Position numbers and translations under genes: made by a program. DNA of 64,000 nucleotides from the NCBI GenBank assembly GCA_013180625.2, contig SNVD02004611.1, positions 142,048 through 206,047 on the forward strand, in the 5' to 3' direction. Numbering within the stretch: the stretch's first letter is position 1; each line of letters opens with the position of its first letter. The notes under the pieces were generated by a model. That model was not told the origin of the DNA. It made no database searches and was given only the letters and a program-made list of their open reading frames with translations. Of this stretch, positions 23,464 through 34,904 are shown in pieces. Source of the DNA: Boswellia sacra (taxonomy: Eukaryota > Streptophyta > Magnoliopsida > Sapindales > Burseraceae).

Positions 23464-23900
23464 CACTACAGGAAAAATGACTTTTTGCGACGAAATATTT
23501 CGTCGCAAAAAGTCAAAATTTCGTCGCTATAAGTTTTTGCGAGGAAAAAAAATTCGTCGCGTTCCAGTCGCAAAATGTGAGTCGCAATAGGTTTTTCTGC
23601 GACGAATCTTGAATTTCTCGCAAAAAGACTTTTTGCGAGGAAATTTTGGTCGCAAAAAGTGGTATTTTGCGACAAAATATTTGTCGCAAATAGGATTACG
23701 TCATGTTAACTTTTTGCGACAATATAAAATTCCTCGCAAAAAAACATATTTTGCGACAAATTTGAATTTTGTCGCAAAAAATTTTATACCAAAATCATAT
23801 TTAAAACAAATTATTTTCATTGTAAATATCTTTTGCGACGATTTTTTGTCACTAAATCCGATCTTTAGCGACAAAAAAATCGTCGCGAAAGACCTAATTT
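23464..23900. repeat. Left subterminal motif array of CACTA 1
   Basis: Dense direct and inverted copies of (T/A)TTTGCGA(C/G)(G/A)AA and complements (TTCGTCGCAAAA) at spacings of about 15-40 bp. This is the standard layout of CACTA subterminal repeats. Confidence 0.85.
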
Positions 23901-24959
23901 TTTAACATAATTGATTTTTTTAAGAATTCATAAAATTTATTTTAATTTGTTATAAATTCGAAAATAAAATAGCAAAATTATGACATTATGCAACAGAATT
24001 CTTTGTAAGAATAATTTTATTAAATAATAACAAATTACAAAAATTTAATACAACTTGGAACTTTGGTTGTACATGGAAAAATAAAAAAAAATAAAAAAAC
24101 AAGATAATACAACAAATACAAAACTTCATCCTCCACTAAATTTTTTGTTTCTTGATTTTATATCAATCTTCAAGTCTTCAAATGTACCACACCTTCAATT
24201 ATACCTATTAAAAACAAAAAAGAAGTAAAATATTAATTAGTAATAATATAGGATATGAGAGATAAGTGTATACAAAAAAAAATGTTAAAGAAATAAAGAA
24301 CTTAAGATTTTTAATTGCATTCCCTCTTCCAAAATACCATTAAACAAAAAAGCATAATATTAATTGACAATTAAAAAATAAAAATTATATGAATCTTGAA
24401 AGTAAATATATTACAACATAAAAGAAAAAATGAGTAAAAATATTTACCTTGATAATAGTGTTAGGGAAAGAAGAGAAGTAGATAAAAATGAAAATGAAGA
24501 GGAAAGTAGAATAGATGAAAGAAAATGAAGTAAACCAAAGAATTAGGTGGTGTATATATAATAAAGGCATTGATTTTTTGCGATGAAATTTGGACATTTT
24601 GCGACGAAAAATTTGTCGTAAAAGAATTTAAAAAATATGAAATAAATAGGAGCGGTAAAAGTCCGCCTAAAATTTTCTTTTTGCGACAAAATTTTGGTCT
24701 TTAGCGACAATGTTTTTGTCGCTAAAGGTGTAAAAATTTGAAATTTAATAGGCGGGAAAAGGTCCGCCTAAAATTTAGTTTTTGCGACGAATTTGGATTT
24801 AAATTTTCCTCGCAAAAGACCCCATTTTGCGAGGAATTTTAAAGTGGTCGCTAAAAGTCTAAAATGCTAATCTTTAGCGACAAAATTCTAATCTTTTGCG
24901 ACAAAAATTTTGTCGCAAAAAGTCTTAAAAAAATATGAAAATTAAAATCTAAATCTAAA

Positions 24960-26570
24960 ATTAAAAATATTTAAATAAACAATACTTAGACTTGGATAAT
25001 TATAAGTTTATTTATTAATTAAATTTTCATTCATAATTAAACTTATATAATATTGGATTGGTATTAAATAATTTGATGACAAATTAATAAATAATATAAC
25101 AACCATATACAATAGAAATAAAAAACATTATATGGTATTTAATTATTTTTTATTGAGTATTAAAATGTTAATAAAATAGGTACAACAACTCAAGAATTAT
25201 TTAACAAATGTAAACAATAGTTAGACATTTATACATATGTCATAGTTGTTATATGAAGAATTACAAAAATAAATTTCTTTAATGATCAATAAATAATTAA
25301 TTATTTATATTATAATCATATATGTAACAAAAAGATTCTATTCATTTTAGCTATAATTTAATTTAATTATCTATTTCTTTTAAAAACACTAAAAATATGT
25401 TTTACAAATTTAAAAAATTAATTTGTGATGGAGATAATTTAATTATTAACATATAAACGTATGTCATAATTGTCATATGTATTAAAGTCTTAAGAAAATA
25501 CACACAATTCAACTATCATTAATAAATGCATAATACTTAAACATCTATACATATGACATAATTGTCATGTGCGAGTTATTGAAAATAATTTTTTAATACT
25601 TTAATAAATAAATGATCAAATATTCATATTATAATTATTATGTAACAAATGCATTTACTTTTAGTGAATATATTTTTTATTATTTATTCATTTTACAAAT
25701 GCTAACAATTAATATTTAAAATATCTTGACAAATGCAAACCATAAGTTTGTAATAGTTGTAATTTAATAATTAGATATCTATATATGTCATATTTGTTGT
25801 TATAAGAAATTGAAAATAAGCTTTTCTAATTTGATTAGTAAATGATTACTTATTCATATTATAATTATATAAAATGTAACAAAATTGCATTTATTTTCAA
25901 GTATAGAATGCCTTTAAATTAATTATCCATTTTTTTATAAAAATAACAATTATTAAAAATATTTTTTACAATTATAAAAAATATTTTTTCATATAAGTAA
26001 TTTAATTATTAGACATATATACATATACATATGCTACAAGTATCATATGTATTACGAATTGAAAATCAGTTTTTGCCATTTACCAGGAAATGATTAATTA
26101 TTCATATAGTAATCAATATGTAACAAATGTATTTATTTTTTGTTATAGAGTTCATTTTAATTAATTATCTCCCTTAAAATAAACCCTAACAATTGTTTAA
26201 AATATCTCAACAATTTACTCAAAGCTATACGATAAAAATTAAAAGTCTAAGAAAAATATACTATCTAAATTAATACACTTTATAACAAAAAAATAAAAAA
26301 CATAATTATAGGCAACATTACATGATTATTAATTATTTATTTATTTATGTTTATTTGACATATAATTAACATTGAAAAATAAATTCGATTTTTAGAAGTT
26401 GGATTTTTTTTCCAATCTCGTTTTCATCAATTAAAAATTAGTCATAGTAATACGTTTATCATAATTGTAATTTAGCAGTTAGACATATATAAATCATACA
26501 TAAATTAGATTATATATAAATAATTAGCAATAAATTTTATGCTTGATTATTGGATTATTAACGATTCATA
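24960..26570. repeat. Degenerate ~240-330 bp tandem repeats inside CACTA 1
   Basis: Two landmarks recur in order: TCATATTATAAT(C/T)A...GTAACAAA (near 25305, 25620, 25850, 26095) and ACATATGTCATAATTGTCATA-like blocks (near 25215, 25455, 25545, 25790, 26025). They mark about four to five heavily diverged units. The same series is visible in CACTA 2 at 45640-46560. Confidence 0.6.
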
Positions 26571-26572
26571 TC

Positions 26573-26605
26573 ACACACACACACGCACGCACACACACAC
26601 ACACT

Positions 26606-26642
<37 letters not shown>

Positions 26643-26646
26643 ACAC
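26573..26646. repeat. (CA)n microsatellite
   Basis: An almost uninterrupted AC run with a few G/T/C changes, ending in TATATATA, inside CACTA 1. A shorter relative stands at the matching place in CACTA 2 (46677-46700). Confidence 0.9.
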
Positions 26647-26944
26647 ATATATAGAGTTTATTTTAATTATTTATCTCTTTTACAAATACTAATCTTAATA
26701 GTTTTTCACATTTAAAAGCATGAATGGAATCACAAATGGTCTTTTTTTTTAATAAAAATTTATATGAATATCCAAATGGCCCTACTATATTTAAAAATTA
26801 TCAATTTATATAAAATCAAATTAGATTTTTAATACTTTCTTTATTCTTTTTTTTAGTCATTTTTTAAACAAAGACTTATATATTAGACGAATCATAAACA
26901 AAGAGAAGAAAACAAAAGAAGATAGTTATTAAGTTTTAATTTTA

Positions 26945-27984
26945 AAAAAATAACTTTTTGCGAGGAATTTTTTGTCGCAAAAGGTCTATTTTTTGTCGCA
27001 AAAGGTATATTTTTTTCGAGAAAATTTTCCTCGCAAAAAGAAATATTTTGCGAGAAAATTTTCCCCGCAAAAAGTGACATTTTGCGAGGAATCACGTTTT
27101 TCTCGCAAAAGGTCCAATATTGCCACGTGTGTATAGTAAATTAAAATGGCTTTTCGCGAGGAATTTTTTGTCGCAAAAAAACATATTTTTTGCGAGAAAA
27201 TTTTCCTTGGAAAAAGTCACATTTTGCGAGGAATCACGTTTTTGTCGCAAAAGGTCCAGTATTGCCACGTGTGCATAGTAAATTAAAATGGCTTTTCGCG
27301 AGGAATACTTTGTCGCAAAATAATGGACCTTTTGCGACAAAAAATTCCTCGCAAAAAGTCACATTTTGCGAGGAATCACGTTTTTGTCGCAAAAGGTCCA
27401 GTATTGCCACGTGTGCATAGTAAATTAAAATGGCTTTTCGCGGGGAATGTTTTGTCGCAAAAAATAGATTTTTTGCCGCAAAAAATCAATTTTTTGCGAG
27501 AAAATTTTTCTCGCAAAAGGTCACATTTTGCGAGGAATTATTTTTTCGTCGCAAAATGTCTAGTATTGCCATATATGCATGGTAAATTAGAATGGCTTTT
27601 AGCGGGAAATTTTTTGTCGCAAAAGGTCTTTTTTTCGCGAGAAATATAATTTTGTCGCAAAAAATGTTCATGTTGCTATAAAATTTTTGTCACAAAATCC
27701 CATCTTCGTGTAATACGTTTTGCGATGAAAAGTTTGTCGCAATAGGTTTTATATCGTCGCAAAAAATGCTTCCCCAATTAGTCACTAGAGTTTTTAGCGA
27801 CGAAATGAATATTCATCGCTAAAGGTTTTATTTTGCGACGAAAAATTCCTCGCAAAATATCTTTTCTTTTGAAATGCTAACTTTTGTGACGAAATTATAA
27901 TTTTGTCGCAAAAGGCCGCTTTTTGCGACGAATTTTATTTCGTCGCAAAAAATTTTGTCGCAAAAAACTGTTTTTCTTGTAGTG
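26945..27984. repeat. Right subterminal array of CACTA 1 with ~145-bp units
   Basis: Besides the GCGA(C/G)GAA motifs there is a longer unit of about 145 bp, marked by TATTGCCACGTGTGCATAG followed by AATGGCTTTTCGCG. It is seen four times (near 27118, 27262, 27404, 27566). Each unit has several binding-site-like motifs, so the array multiplies them. Confidence 0.8.
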
Positions 27985-29137
27985 ATGGGAGTAGCACTAT
28001 AGCATTAGATCAGAAGGGCTACAACAACAAATTTATGCATTGACCCAAATTTCAATCAAGTAGGTTAGCGCCAAGGTGCTAGTGTGAATCCGAAAACTTC
28101 CAAGTTTAAATCCTAATCAATTTCAGTTTCCTAATTGACATAACATGTAACCAAGCAATCATACAATTCACTTAGGGTTTGATTGGAGACTTCTAGGATG
28201 CAAGGGAGGCTAGGGAAACGGGTTACAACAATTTTGGAGACGTGTTTTTGACATTCACATCAAGTTTTCTTCAAGATTTTTAGTTCTTTTCTGAAATCTC
28301 TTTGTAACCATGTCTACAATTTGATTTTTGGTTTGATTTGCTTATGAAAATAAATTTTATTCTAAGTTTAAGATATAACTAGATTACGAGATTCAATTCC
28401 TTGGATTCAATATATTGATGTTTATTCCAATATTGTTGAGTAATGTGCTTAATGATTGTGATAGTTTGACCAACTTTTATGAAACGTGAGATATAAATTG
28501 GGATTGAGAAGTGAAGTTATATTTGTCTTTGATTGAATTAACGCGAATTAACATAAACAGAGATTTTTATGTGATTTGTGCAGCCTTTATGAATTTCTTG
28601 TGTTTAATGGATATTTCTAAGTTATTAGATTTGACAGAGATGTAAATCTTACTTTTTAATAAATATTGTTGTTGCTTGAGAAAGAACAACAATTACTTGA
28701 GTGAAATTGGCTGGCAACATAGGAATAGATATTAATATTATTGGATTAAAGAATTAGGATTGATTAATCTTGGTGAAATTTGACACCCTAGAGCTTTAAT
28801 AAATTAGAATTTTCATAACTTGAATCATTGTTATTGTCTAATTTGTTTAGTTTTAGTTTAGTTATTATTTTAGTTGATTTTTCATCAAATTGTCATTCTT
28901 TTGCCATTGTTCAAATAAAACTAGATTTAGATAAGGTTTGGTAATTAGTAATCAATCTCCATGGGAATGATACTTTATTCATTATTATCTTACTTGTTAC
29001 AATTCTGTGCACTTACAAATTCTGTATAACAATTAAAGAGACAAGAAATAGAGAAACAGATAGAAAGAGGGAGACTTGGTAAGAAAACCTAGTGTGCATT
29101 TTGTAGTTGCTAATATTGAAGTATAATTTATAGGATT

Positions 29138-29415
29138 GAGTTTGAACGAGGAATTGAGTGAGAGTTTAGTAGCTTACCGAAATTGAGTGAAGGGATAGTA
29201 GCTTATAGGAATCGAGTGAGGACAAGGAATTGAGTGAGGGGGCAGTAGCCCATCGGAATTGACTGAGGACGAGGGATTGAGTGAGGGCGTAGTTGCTCAC
29301 ATGAATTGAGTGAGAGGGTAGTAGCTTAATTACAGGAATTGAGTGAGGGTTAGTAGTTAATATGAATTGACAGAACTAGGGATTGAATGAGAGGGTAGTA
29401 ACTTATAGGAATTGA
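29138..29415 (+). repeat. Imperfect minisatellite (GGAATTGAGTGAGGG-type)
   Basis: About eight to nine imperfect units of 28-40 bp carry GAATTGAGTGAG followed by GGTAGTAGCTTA or variants. Units vary in length and are interspersed with GACGAGG/GACAAGG. It lies just outside the Athila-type solo LTR. Confidence 0.8.
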
Positions 29416-30378
29416 CTTCGTGAGGTAGACTAGTCCGTTTTGAACTTATCACCCAAATTACGATGGCAAATATCAATTTCACACGCTTGCAAGCTGTGAA
29501 CGGAAAAAGTTAAAATCCCCGGATTGATCTGCGTTTCTCTTACGTCCAAGGCCAGTTGAATCAATTTATCTTCCTTTTTGCTGTCTCCACGAAATGAATT
29601 GATCAAAAGGAAGCAAAAGTTTAATAAATATAATAATTTATAATGAAAAATATTTATATTTTATATTTATATAAGATTAAATTAAGTATTTGAAAGTATG
29701 ATGTGATATCAAATTTTCCATACTATTGTCATTAAGTATTATATAATAATTTATATATAAAATTAAATTTAAACATTAATTCCTATTTTATTTTGTGAAT
29801 GATTTTACAAACTTTGTTATGTAAACATTCTCTCAAGCTTTCAGTGTATATTGATCATGTTTAAGAATATAAAATCCAATATTTAAAAAAAAAATTACAT
29901 CTCCACTAGGTACCAAATTCCAATAAAAATACAGATTTAATGAACCACCATAATTAAAGTGATTAAGAATAAAAAGAAAAATTATTAAGTTTTGACTTTT
30001 GAAAATTTTTTTTAATAAAAGGAAAAGAAAAAGAAAAATAGGAGTATTTTCAACTTTGATTGTGAGTAAATGTGAAAATTTTTAGACAAAATAAGATTAT
30101 TAATTTGGATGTTGCACATAAATATTTTGAAAAAAAAGTATTATATTTTAAATTTATTTTAATTATATAAGATATTTAATTTTAATACAAATTTTTTAAT
30201 AATATATTTATCTCTCTTTAACTTCTCTGTTTATTACAATGTTTTATACCTAGTCTATTAGTCATTATTCTTTATATTATTTAAAATTTAATTTCAAGAA
30301 TGGTGAAATTAAACTAGCATGAGAGAGACGGTCCAAATTGTAGGTGTAAAGCTTGCCGGTTAAGCTAGCGGTGAGAGA
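29416..30378. other. AT-rich intergenic sequence, nothing recognised
   Basis: No open frame, structured repeat or terminal motif is supported in this stretch up to the hAT target site. Confidence 0.5.
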
Positions 30379-30386
30379 GTTGGCAA

Positions 30387-31661
30387 CAGTGGCGGAACTA
30401 GAAATTTGTCACAGGAGAGGCACAATAGCATTTTTAAATATTTATAATTTCTATGATAAACAATAAAAAAAGAAAATTCATTGAAAAATAAAAAAATACA
30501 CTTAAATAAGGGGATATAATCAAACTTATCCGTTACAATAAATTTTAACACAATAAAGTAAAATGTAAAATATTAAAATTTAATAGTTAATTTATTCAAC
30601 AAATACAAAATCATAATCGTCCTCTACTTATTTTCATATTTTGAAAACGTTGCATGATTACTTCACTATCAAGTTCTAAGTCGCAAATCTTGTAAAATTA
30701 ATATTAACACAATTTTGTTTTGAACTTTTAGCACTTGTGTTTGGACTTTATGTCAATTCAAAAGTAGATTTTCTTTTAAAATATCTCTCAATAATTGATA
30801 AAAAATTAATGATCGTATTATTTTCTATTCAAAAAGACTATAAACACATTAAATAATAAAAAGCCTCTCAAATTAAATCAATAAAGAAAGTGAAGAAATT
30901 TTGAAGTTATGAGATCTGAGACTGAATTTAATTAGTTTAATTTAACACCGGCTTTTAATTGACATCACAATAAAGGCCAATTAATCAAAGAAGTAATAAG
31001 AAAATGCATCATCAAGTTGACTCTTCATCTTTTAGTATTAGTATGAAGTATCCAAATCATTGCTTTTATTTAATTAATTCATTGTAATGGTTTAGTAAAA
31101 AGTAAGACAATATCTCTTTATTTACATTGCAACATCATGCTTCTAAAATTAGCTAACCATGAAGCATTAAAAAAATATACATAAATTTTATTTAAAAAAT
31201 ATAACGGTCGAAATTAATTATAATAATGATCATGGTACAAATTTGCCTGAAAGGAAGGAGAAAATTATTAATTGTGTGTCAAGTGTAGACTATCTACAAA
31301 AGAAAAAACAAAAATTTGAGAAAAAGAAATCTGCGAATTATAGGAGAAAAACATTAAAAAAAAGTGAATAATATTTTATGTATGAAATAAAATAATAAAA
31401 TATGAAATATAATAAACTTACCAGAAAATGAAAGAATTTGTCTTTTTTTTGTGCTACAGTAGCTTTTGTAGAGTGGAAGAGCGGTAGGACAGGTTAGGTG
31501 AAGTGAGACGGCTACTAGACAATGTGAAAATAAGGAATTTTAGGTGAAAATTAGGCATATATAAAAGGGTATATTATTGCTATTGAAACATAAGGAGTAT
31601 AACAAAATTTAAAATTTTTAAGGGGGTGGGCCCCACTGGTCCCCATGTAGGTCCACCTATG
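30387..31661. mobile_element. hAT-type non-autonomous transposon, 1275 bp, with 8-bp duplication
   Basis: The left end reads CAGTGGCGGAACTAGAAA and the right end, on the opposite strand, CATAGGTGGACCTACATGG; 10 of the first 14 bases agree. GTTGGCAA flanks both ends (30379-30386 and 31662-31669), a perfect 8-bp duplication as made by hAT transposases. No transposase-like frame is visible, so the element is non-autonomous. GTGGCGGA ends are a familiar plant hAT signature. Confidence 0.88.
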
Positions 31662-31709
31662 GTTGGCAACATGAGTCAGAGAAGTGAGAAGTGATGAAAG
31701 GGTTGGACA

Positions 31710-31743
31710 GTGGACCGATTTGTTATAATATAAACCGGTCCAC
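31710..31743. other. 34-bp imperfect palindrome
   Basis: The arms GTGGACCG-TTT and AAA-CGGTCCAC flank an AT-rich centre (TTATAATAT). It could form a short hairpin, but nothing shows it is transcribed. Confidence 0.6.
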
Positions 31744-32322
31744 TAGTTACACCTTACCTCACCTTCTCTCATTATAACATTCTGATCTCTTCCGCTAGCT
31801 AGTTACAATCACAAAATAGAATAATATTGCATGCAAGACTTAAGTTCCACGGAAATTTTGGAATATGAATTGAAGGTGCATTAACAATATTGACATCGCA
31901 TGATGATTTAGACATGACCTTGCAAGTGGGCTTGGAAGTAGGGTGGTAGCTTCTTTTGTCAAATTTACCCCACAACTAAACTTATTTTGCTAATTTGCTT
32001 TCTATATAATCTGGAGTTGTTGAGTGTCATTTATTGGAGATAAAAAATATGACAAGTATATATAGGACTTAGATCGCCTCCTAATATGATTTTTTCTATT
32101 CTTTTTAATAATCTTATGCTATGCAGCTTTATAATTAATGAAGTCATGATGAAGTTAGTTGGTAAGTTACTGATTTATTTTAAGATTTTGTTTATTCATT
32201 TAATTTTTTTCAATGATAAAATTAACCTTCTAAATATCCTTTAGCACTTCAAAAACTTCTCTATGACTCCCCAAGTAATAAGCAAAGACAAAAACTTCAA
32301 ACATAGAGGCTAAGGTCTACTC
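31744..32322. other. Intergenic sequence, nothing recognised
   Basis: No gene or repeat is supported between the palindrome and the Harbinger-like element. Confidence 0.5.
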
Positions 32323-32325
32323 TAA

Positions 32326-33691
32326 GGGGTTGTTTGGTATGGGGCATTATAGACTTAGGAATGGGAATATGATTCCCAACCTCTGTTTAATATTCATATT
32401 AAGCATTTAAACCTTAGCATGTTCTTTTCCCATGGTTTATAAATTACTCTCTAACGAGGTAATACCAACCCCATTGAACACTACTTGAGTTTAGGATGCT
32501 TAGGAAACTTAAACCCACGGAGAAGGAAAAAGGAAAAAATCGCTTATCGACCTTATCGATCTCTGTCCACTCTTTTTCCAATCTTCTTCTTTCTTATAAC
32601 ATCACAAACAGACCCATACCTGTTCCCCATACCTTGGTATATCCAGAAATTCCAAACTTAGTCTCAAGGGGCCATCCAGATTCCCATATTTTTCTTTGGA
32701 GCACTTTCTTGGTGGGTTTGCTTTTTAAGAAGAATTTTTTTGTAGGTATAAATTTGGATGACGAGGTTGTCAATGATGAGTTTTATGTGTATCAATTTTT
32801 TTTTTGCATCAATTTTTTTTGGCATAGGAGGGGAAGTCGTAGGAGTTCTCATCAACTTGTTTTTTGACATTAAAGATGGTGAAGGAGATTTTGGGGAGGT
32901 GAGACAGATTGGAGGTGGACTCGATAAGGTTGGGGATGGAGTTCTTGGAGTCATTGAAGTAGGTGAGGAAGTTGAAGGTGGACAAGTCAAGTGAGTTGTG
33001 TTTGGTGGCGATGGGAGAGATGCTCGAGCATCAACTGGTGTTGGCCGTGATGGCCATGAGTGGTGTGCAGTGGTGGTGCAATGGATTTATGGTGATGAGT
33101 GGGGGCGATGGTGTAATGGTGTTCAACTGGGTTTCTGTTTTCCAATTGAACAAAGCCAATTTATTAAAAAAATGAAATATTAGAAATTAAGAAATCAAAT
33201 ATTAGATAGAGCCAATTTCTGGGTTTGAAATTTATGGATATGATTTTTGGATATTTTGTTTGTGAATTTTATATGATTTTGAATGTTTTTTGGTGGATTT
33301 GATTGGGTATTTGGTGTTTGTGAATTTCTGGTTTGAAATTTTTGGATATTTTATTGGGAATTTTTCAATGGTTTGGAATTTAATTATATGAATAATTTAA
33401 ATATTAGAAATGTTTTTTTTATATCATAATACTAGAACATTAAAATAAAATAAGTATGTTTGATATATTAGAAAAATTTTAATTATAAAATTTATTCAGA
33501 CGTTAAATAAAATTAATACATTTCTTGTATAATCAAAAGCAGTAATCTAATTCCCATAGCAATCAAAAATAACATTCATATGGACAACCAAACGTAGTAA
33601 TATTAGTTTCCAAGATATTAGATTCCTATAATCAGTTTCCTAGTAGTTCAAATCCCATTAGTTAAAGTAAACCCCTGTATCAAACACCCCC
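32326..33691. mobile_element. PIF/Harbinger-like non-autonomous element, TAA duplication
   Basis: The left end GGGGTTGTTTGGTATGGGG and the right end (opposite strand) GGGGGTGTTTGATACAGGGG form terminal inverted repeats. They are flanked by TAA at 32323-32325 and 33692-33694. The GTTTGGT core and the 3-bp TAA target fit the Tourist/Harbinger group. Short frames inside (for example 32496-32867) show no transposase motif. Confidence 0.65.
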
Positions 33692-33803
33692 TAAGTCATA
33701 AATCGAATTTCACACAATTTGTTTTTTTTATTTGATTTTGATTGGTGAATTCTAAAGGAGAGAGATCTAAAATATGGAGAAGAGGGAAAGTCCATATTAT
33801 AGA

Positions 33804-34528
33804 TGTTAAGACCATGGATCTCCCAAAACTTTACATTGGTATGATATTGTCCACTTTGGGCCTAAAACCTCATAGATTTGCTTTTGGATTCTATCCAAAA
33901 GGCCTCATACAATGGAGATCTTGTCCATACCTATATGCCTATAATCCTCCCCATGTCTAGTCAATATGGGACTTTGGTTGCAATCCCAACAATCCTCTCC
34001 TCAAACAAAGGACCACATCATTGTGATATTTTTTTGGGTCTCCCCTTAAACGACTATCCATCCGTTCCTATCATCGAGTTTCGCTACCTCGAGAGCTACT
34101 CTATCTAGGCAAACTCCTCTTCATCATGTTAGGATCAGGACACGTTCATGAAGCATCTGCAGCATATCGTCTTGATCCATTAGAGCCTAACTACGGATCC
34201 AATTGTGAGCTTTTAACTGAGGCCCAGGGCCTACCACCTTCGTTTCGCATAACTGGAGCCCACAAACCTTTGTTCAGCACTCCGACAATTTTTCGCACAC
34301 ATTCTTTTGGCTAAATCTGGGCCTAGCTTTGATACCATTTGTTATAATTATGGGGCTCCCAAAACTCTACATTGGTATGATATTGTCCACTTCGGACCTA
34401 AGTCCTCATGGATTTGCTTTTATATTCTACCCAAAAGGCCTCATACTAATAGAGATCTTGTCCATACTTATATGCCTGTGATCCTCCCTATATCTAGCCA
34501 ATATGGGACTTTGGTTGCACTCCCGACA
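33804..34528 (-). mobile_element. TRIM retrotransposon copy 1, complete (725 bp)
   Basis: Two LTRs of about 188 bp (33804-33991 and 34340-34528) flank a 348-bp interior. Right next to the right LTR is the complement of a primer-binding site (TGGTATCAAAGC, 34326-34337, matching the initiator Met tRNA 3' end), so the element runs on the minus strand. The flanks ATAGA (33799-33803) and ATAAA (34529-34533) are a 5-bp duplication with one change. No coding capacity: a terminal-repeat retrotransposon in miniature. The same family recurs at 51194-62694. Confidence 0.85.
34326..34337 (-). promoter_or_regulatory. Primer-binding site of TRIM copy 1
   Basis: On the minus strand TGGTATCAAAGC lies just inside the 5' LTR. 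It is complementary to the 3' end of initiator Met tRNA, with one probable mismatch (A for G). Confidence 0.75.
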
Positions 34529-34904
34529 ATAAACAGTGATTTGGATTCCCTTCTAAGAAGAGGGAAAGTAGATATCATGGATTTAGAGATAAGAAAATTT
34601 GACAAGAAATTTGATTTGATTGTTGTACCCAAGATAATTTGATTAAAAAAACCTACCATTGGATCTACCTGAAGATTCATAAGATAAATGGCTTGAAGAA
34701 GCAGACTCTACAACCTTCAGATTAGATGTAGAAGAAAATGGAAATAATGTTCATGTTATTTTCTTGTTTCTTTCTTTCATTTTTTTTAAAATATTTGATA
34801 GGCGCTCGGGGTATCTTTCATGCATGTATCCTTATATTTCTTAGTATAAGTCTATCATTGTGGTTTTTGGATTCTGCTATTTGGTTAAACTATTTTGGTG
34901 TTTC

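Larger units (their letters stand above)
23464..27984. mobile_element. CACTA (En/Spm) transposon 1, non-autonomous, 4521 bp
   Basis: The termini are CACTACAGGAAAAATG on the left and TTTTTCTTGTAGTG on the right, flanked by ATG at 23461-23463 and 27985-27987. CACTA ends plus a 3-bp duplication define the superfamily. Both subterminal regions are packed with TTTTTGCGACGAAA-type motifs in both orientations, as expected for transposase binding sites. The interior is AT-rich, and no transposase motif (TNPD-like) is readable, so it is non-autonomous. It shares ends and interior with the element at 37087-48251. Confidence 0.93.
23240..29031 (+). mobile_element. Athila-type solo LTR, split by a CACTA element
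   Basis: It starts TGATAAGTGAAATTTTTTTT and ends ACAAATTCTGTATAACA. It shares block order with the Athila 3' LTR at 17388-20559 (GACAGAGATGT, GCTTGAGAAAGA, GGTGAAATTTGACACCC, TTCTGTGCACTT). The flanks are ATTAG (23235-23239) and ATTAA (29032-29036), a target duplication with one change. Without the CACTA insertion it measures about 1268 bp. No internal retrotransposon sequence lies on either side. Confidence 0.82.

Noticed and set aside
26945..27984. Regularly spaced repeats that look CRISPR-like
   Set aside because: Units are diverged, spacers are not unique, the genome is a plant, and the motifs are CACTA subterminal repeats.
32496..32994. Overlapping ORFs of 70-120 codons on both strands
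   Set aside because: They lie within the Harbinger-like element, overlap in several frames, and have biased composition (Pro/Ser or Gly/Val runs). No transposase motif is visible.
33804..34528. Cassandra-type TRIM with 5S rRNA-like domain
   Set aside because: I see no 5S-like internal promoter blocks in the LTRs, only the general CCCACAT word; the family stays unnamed.
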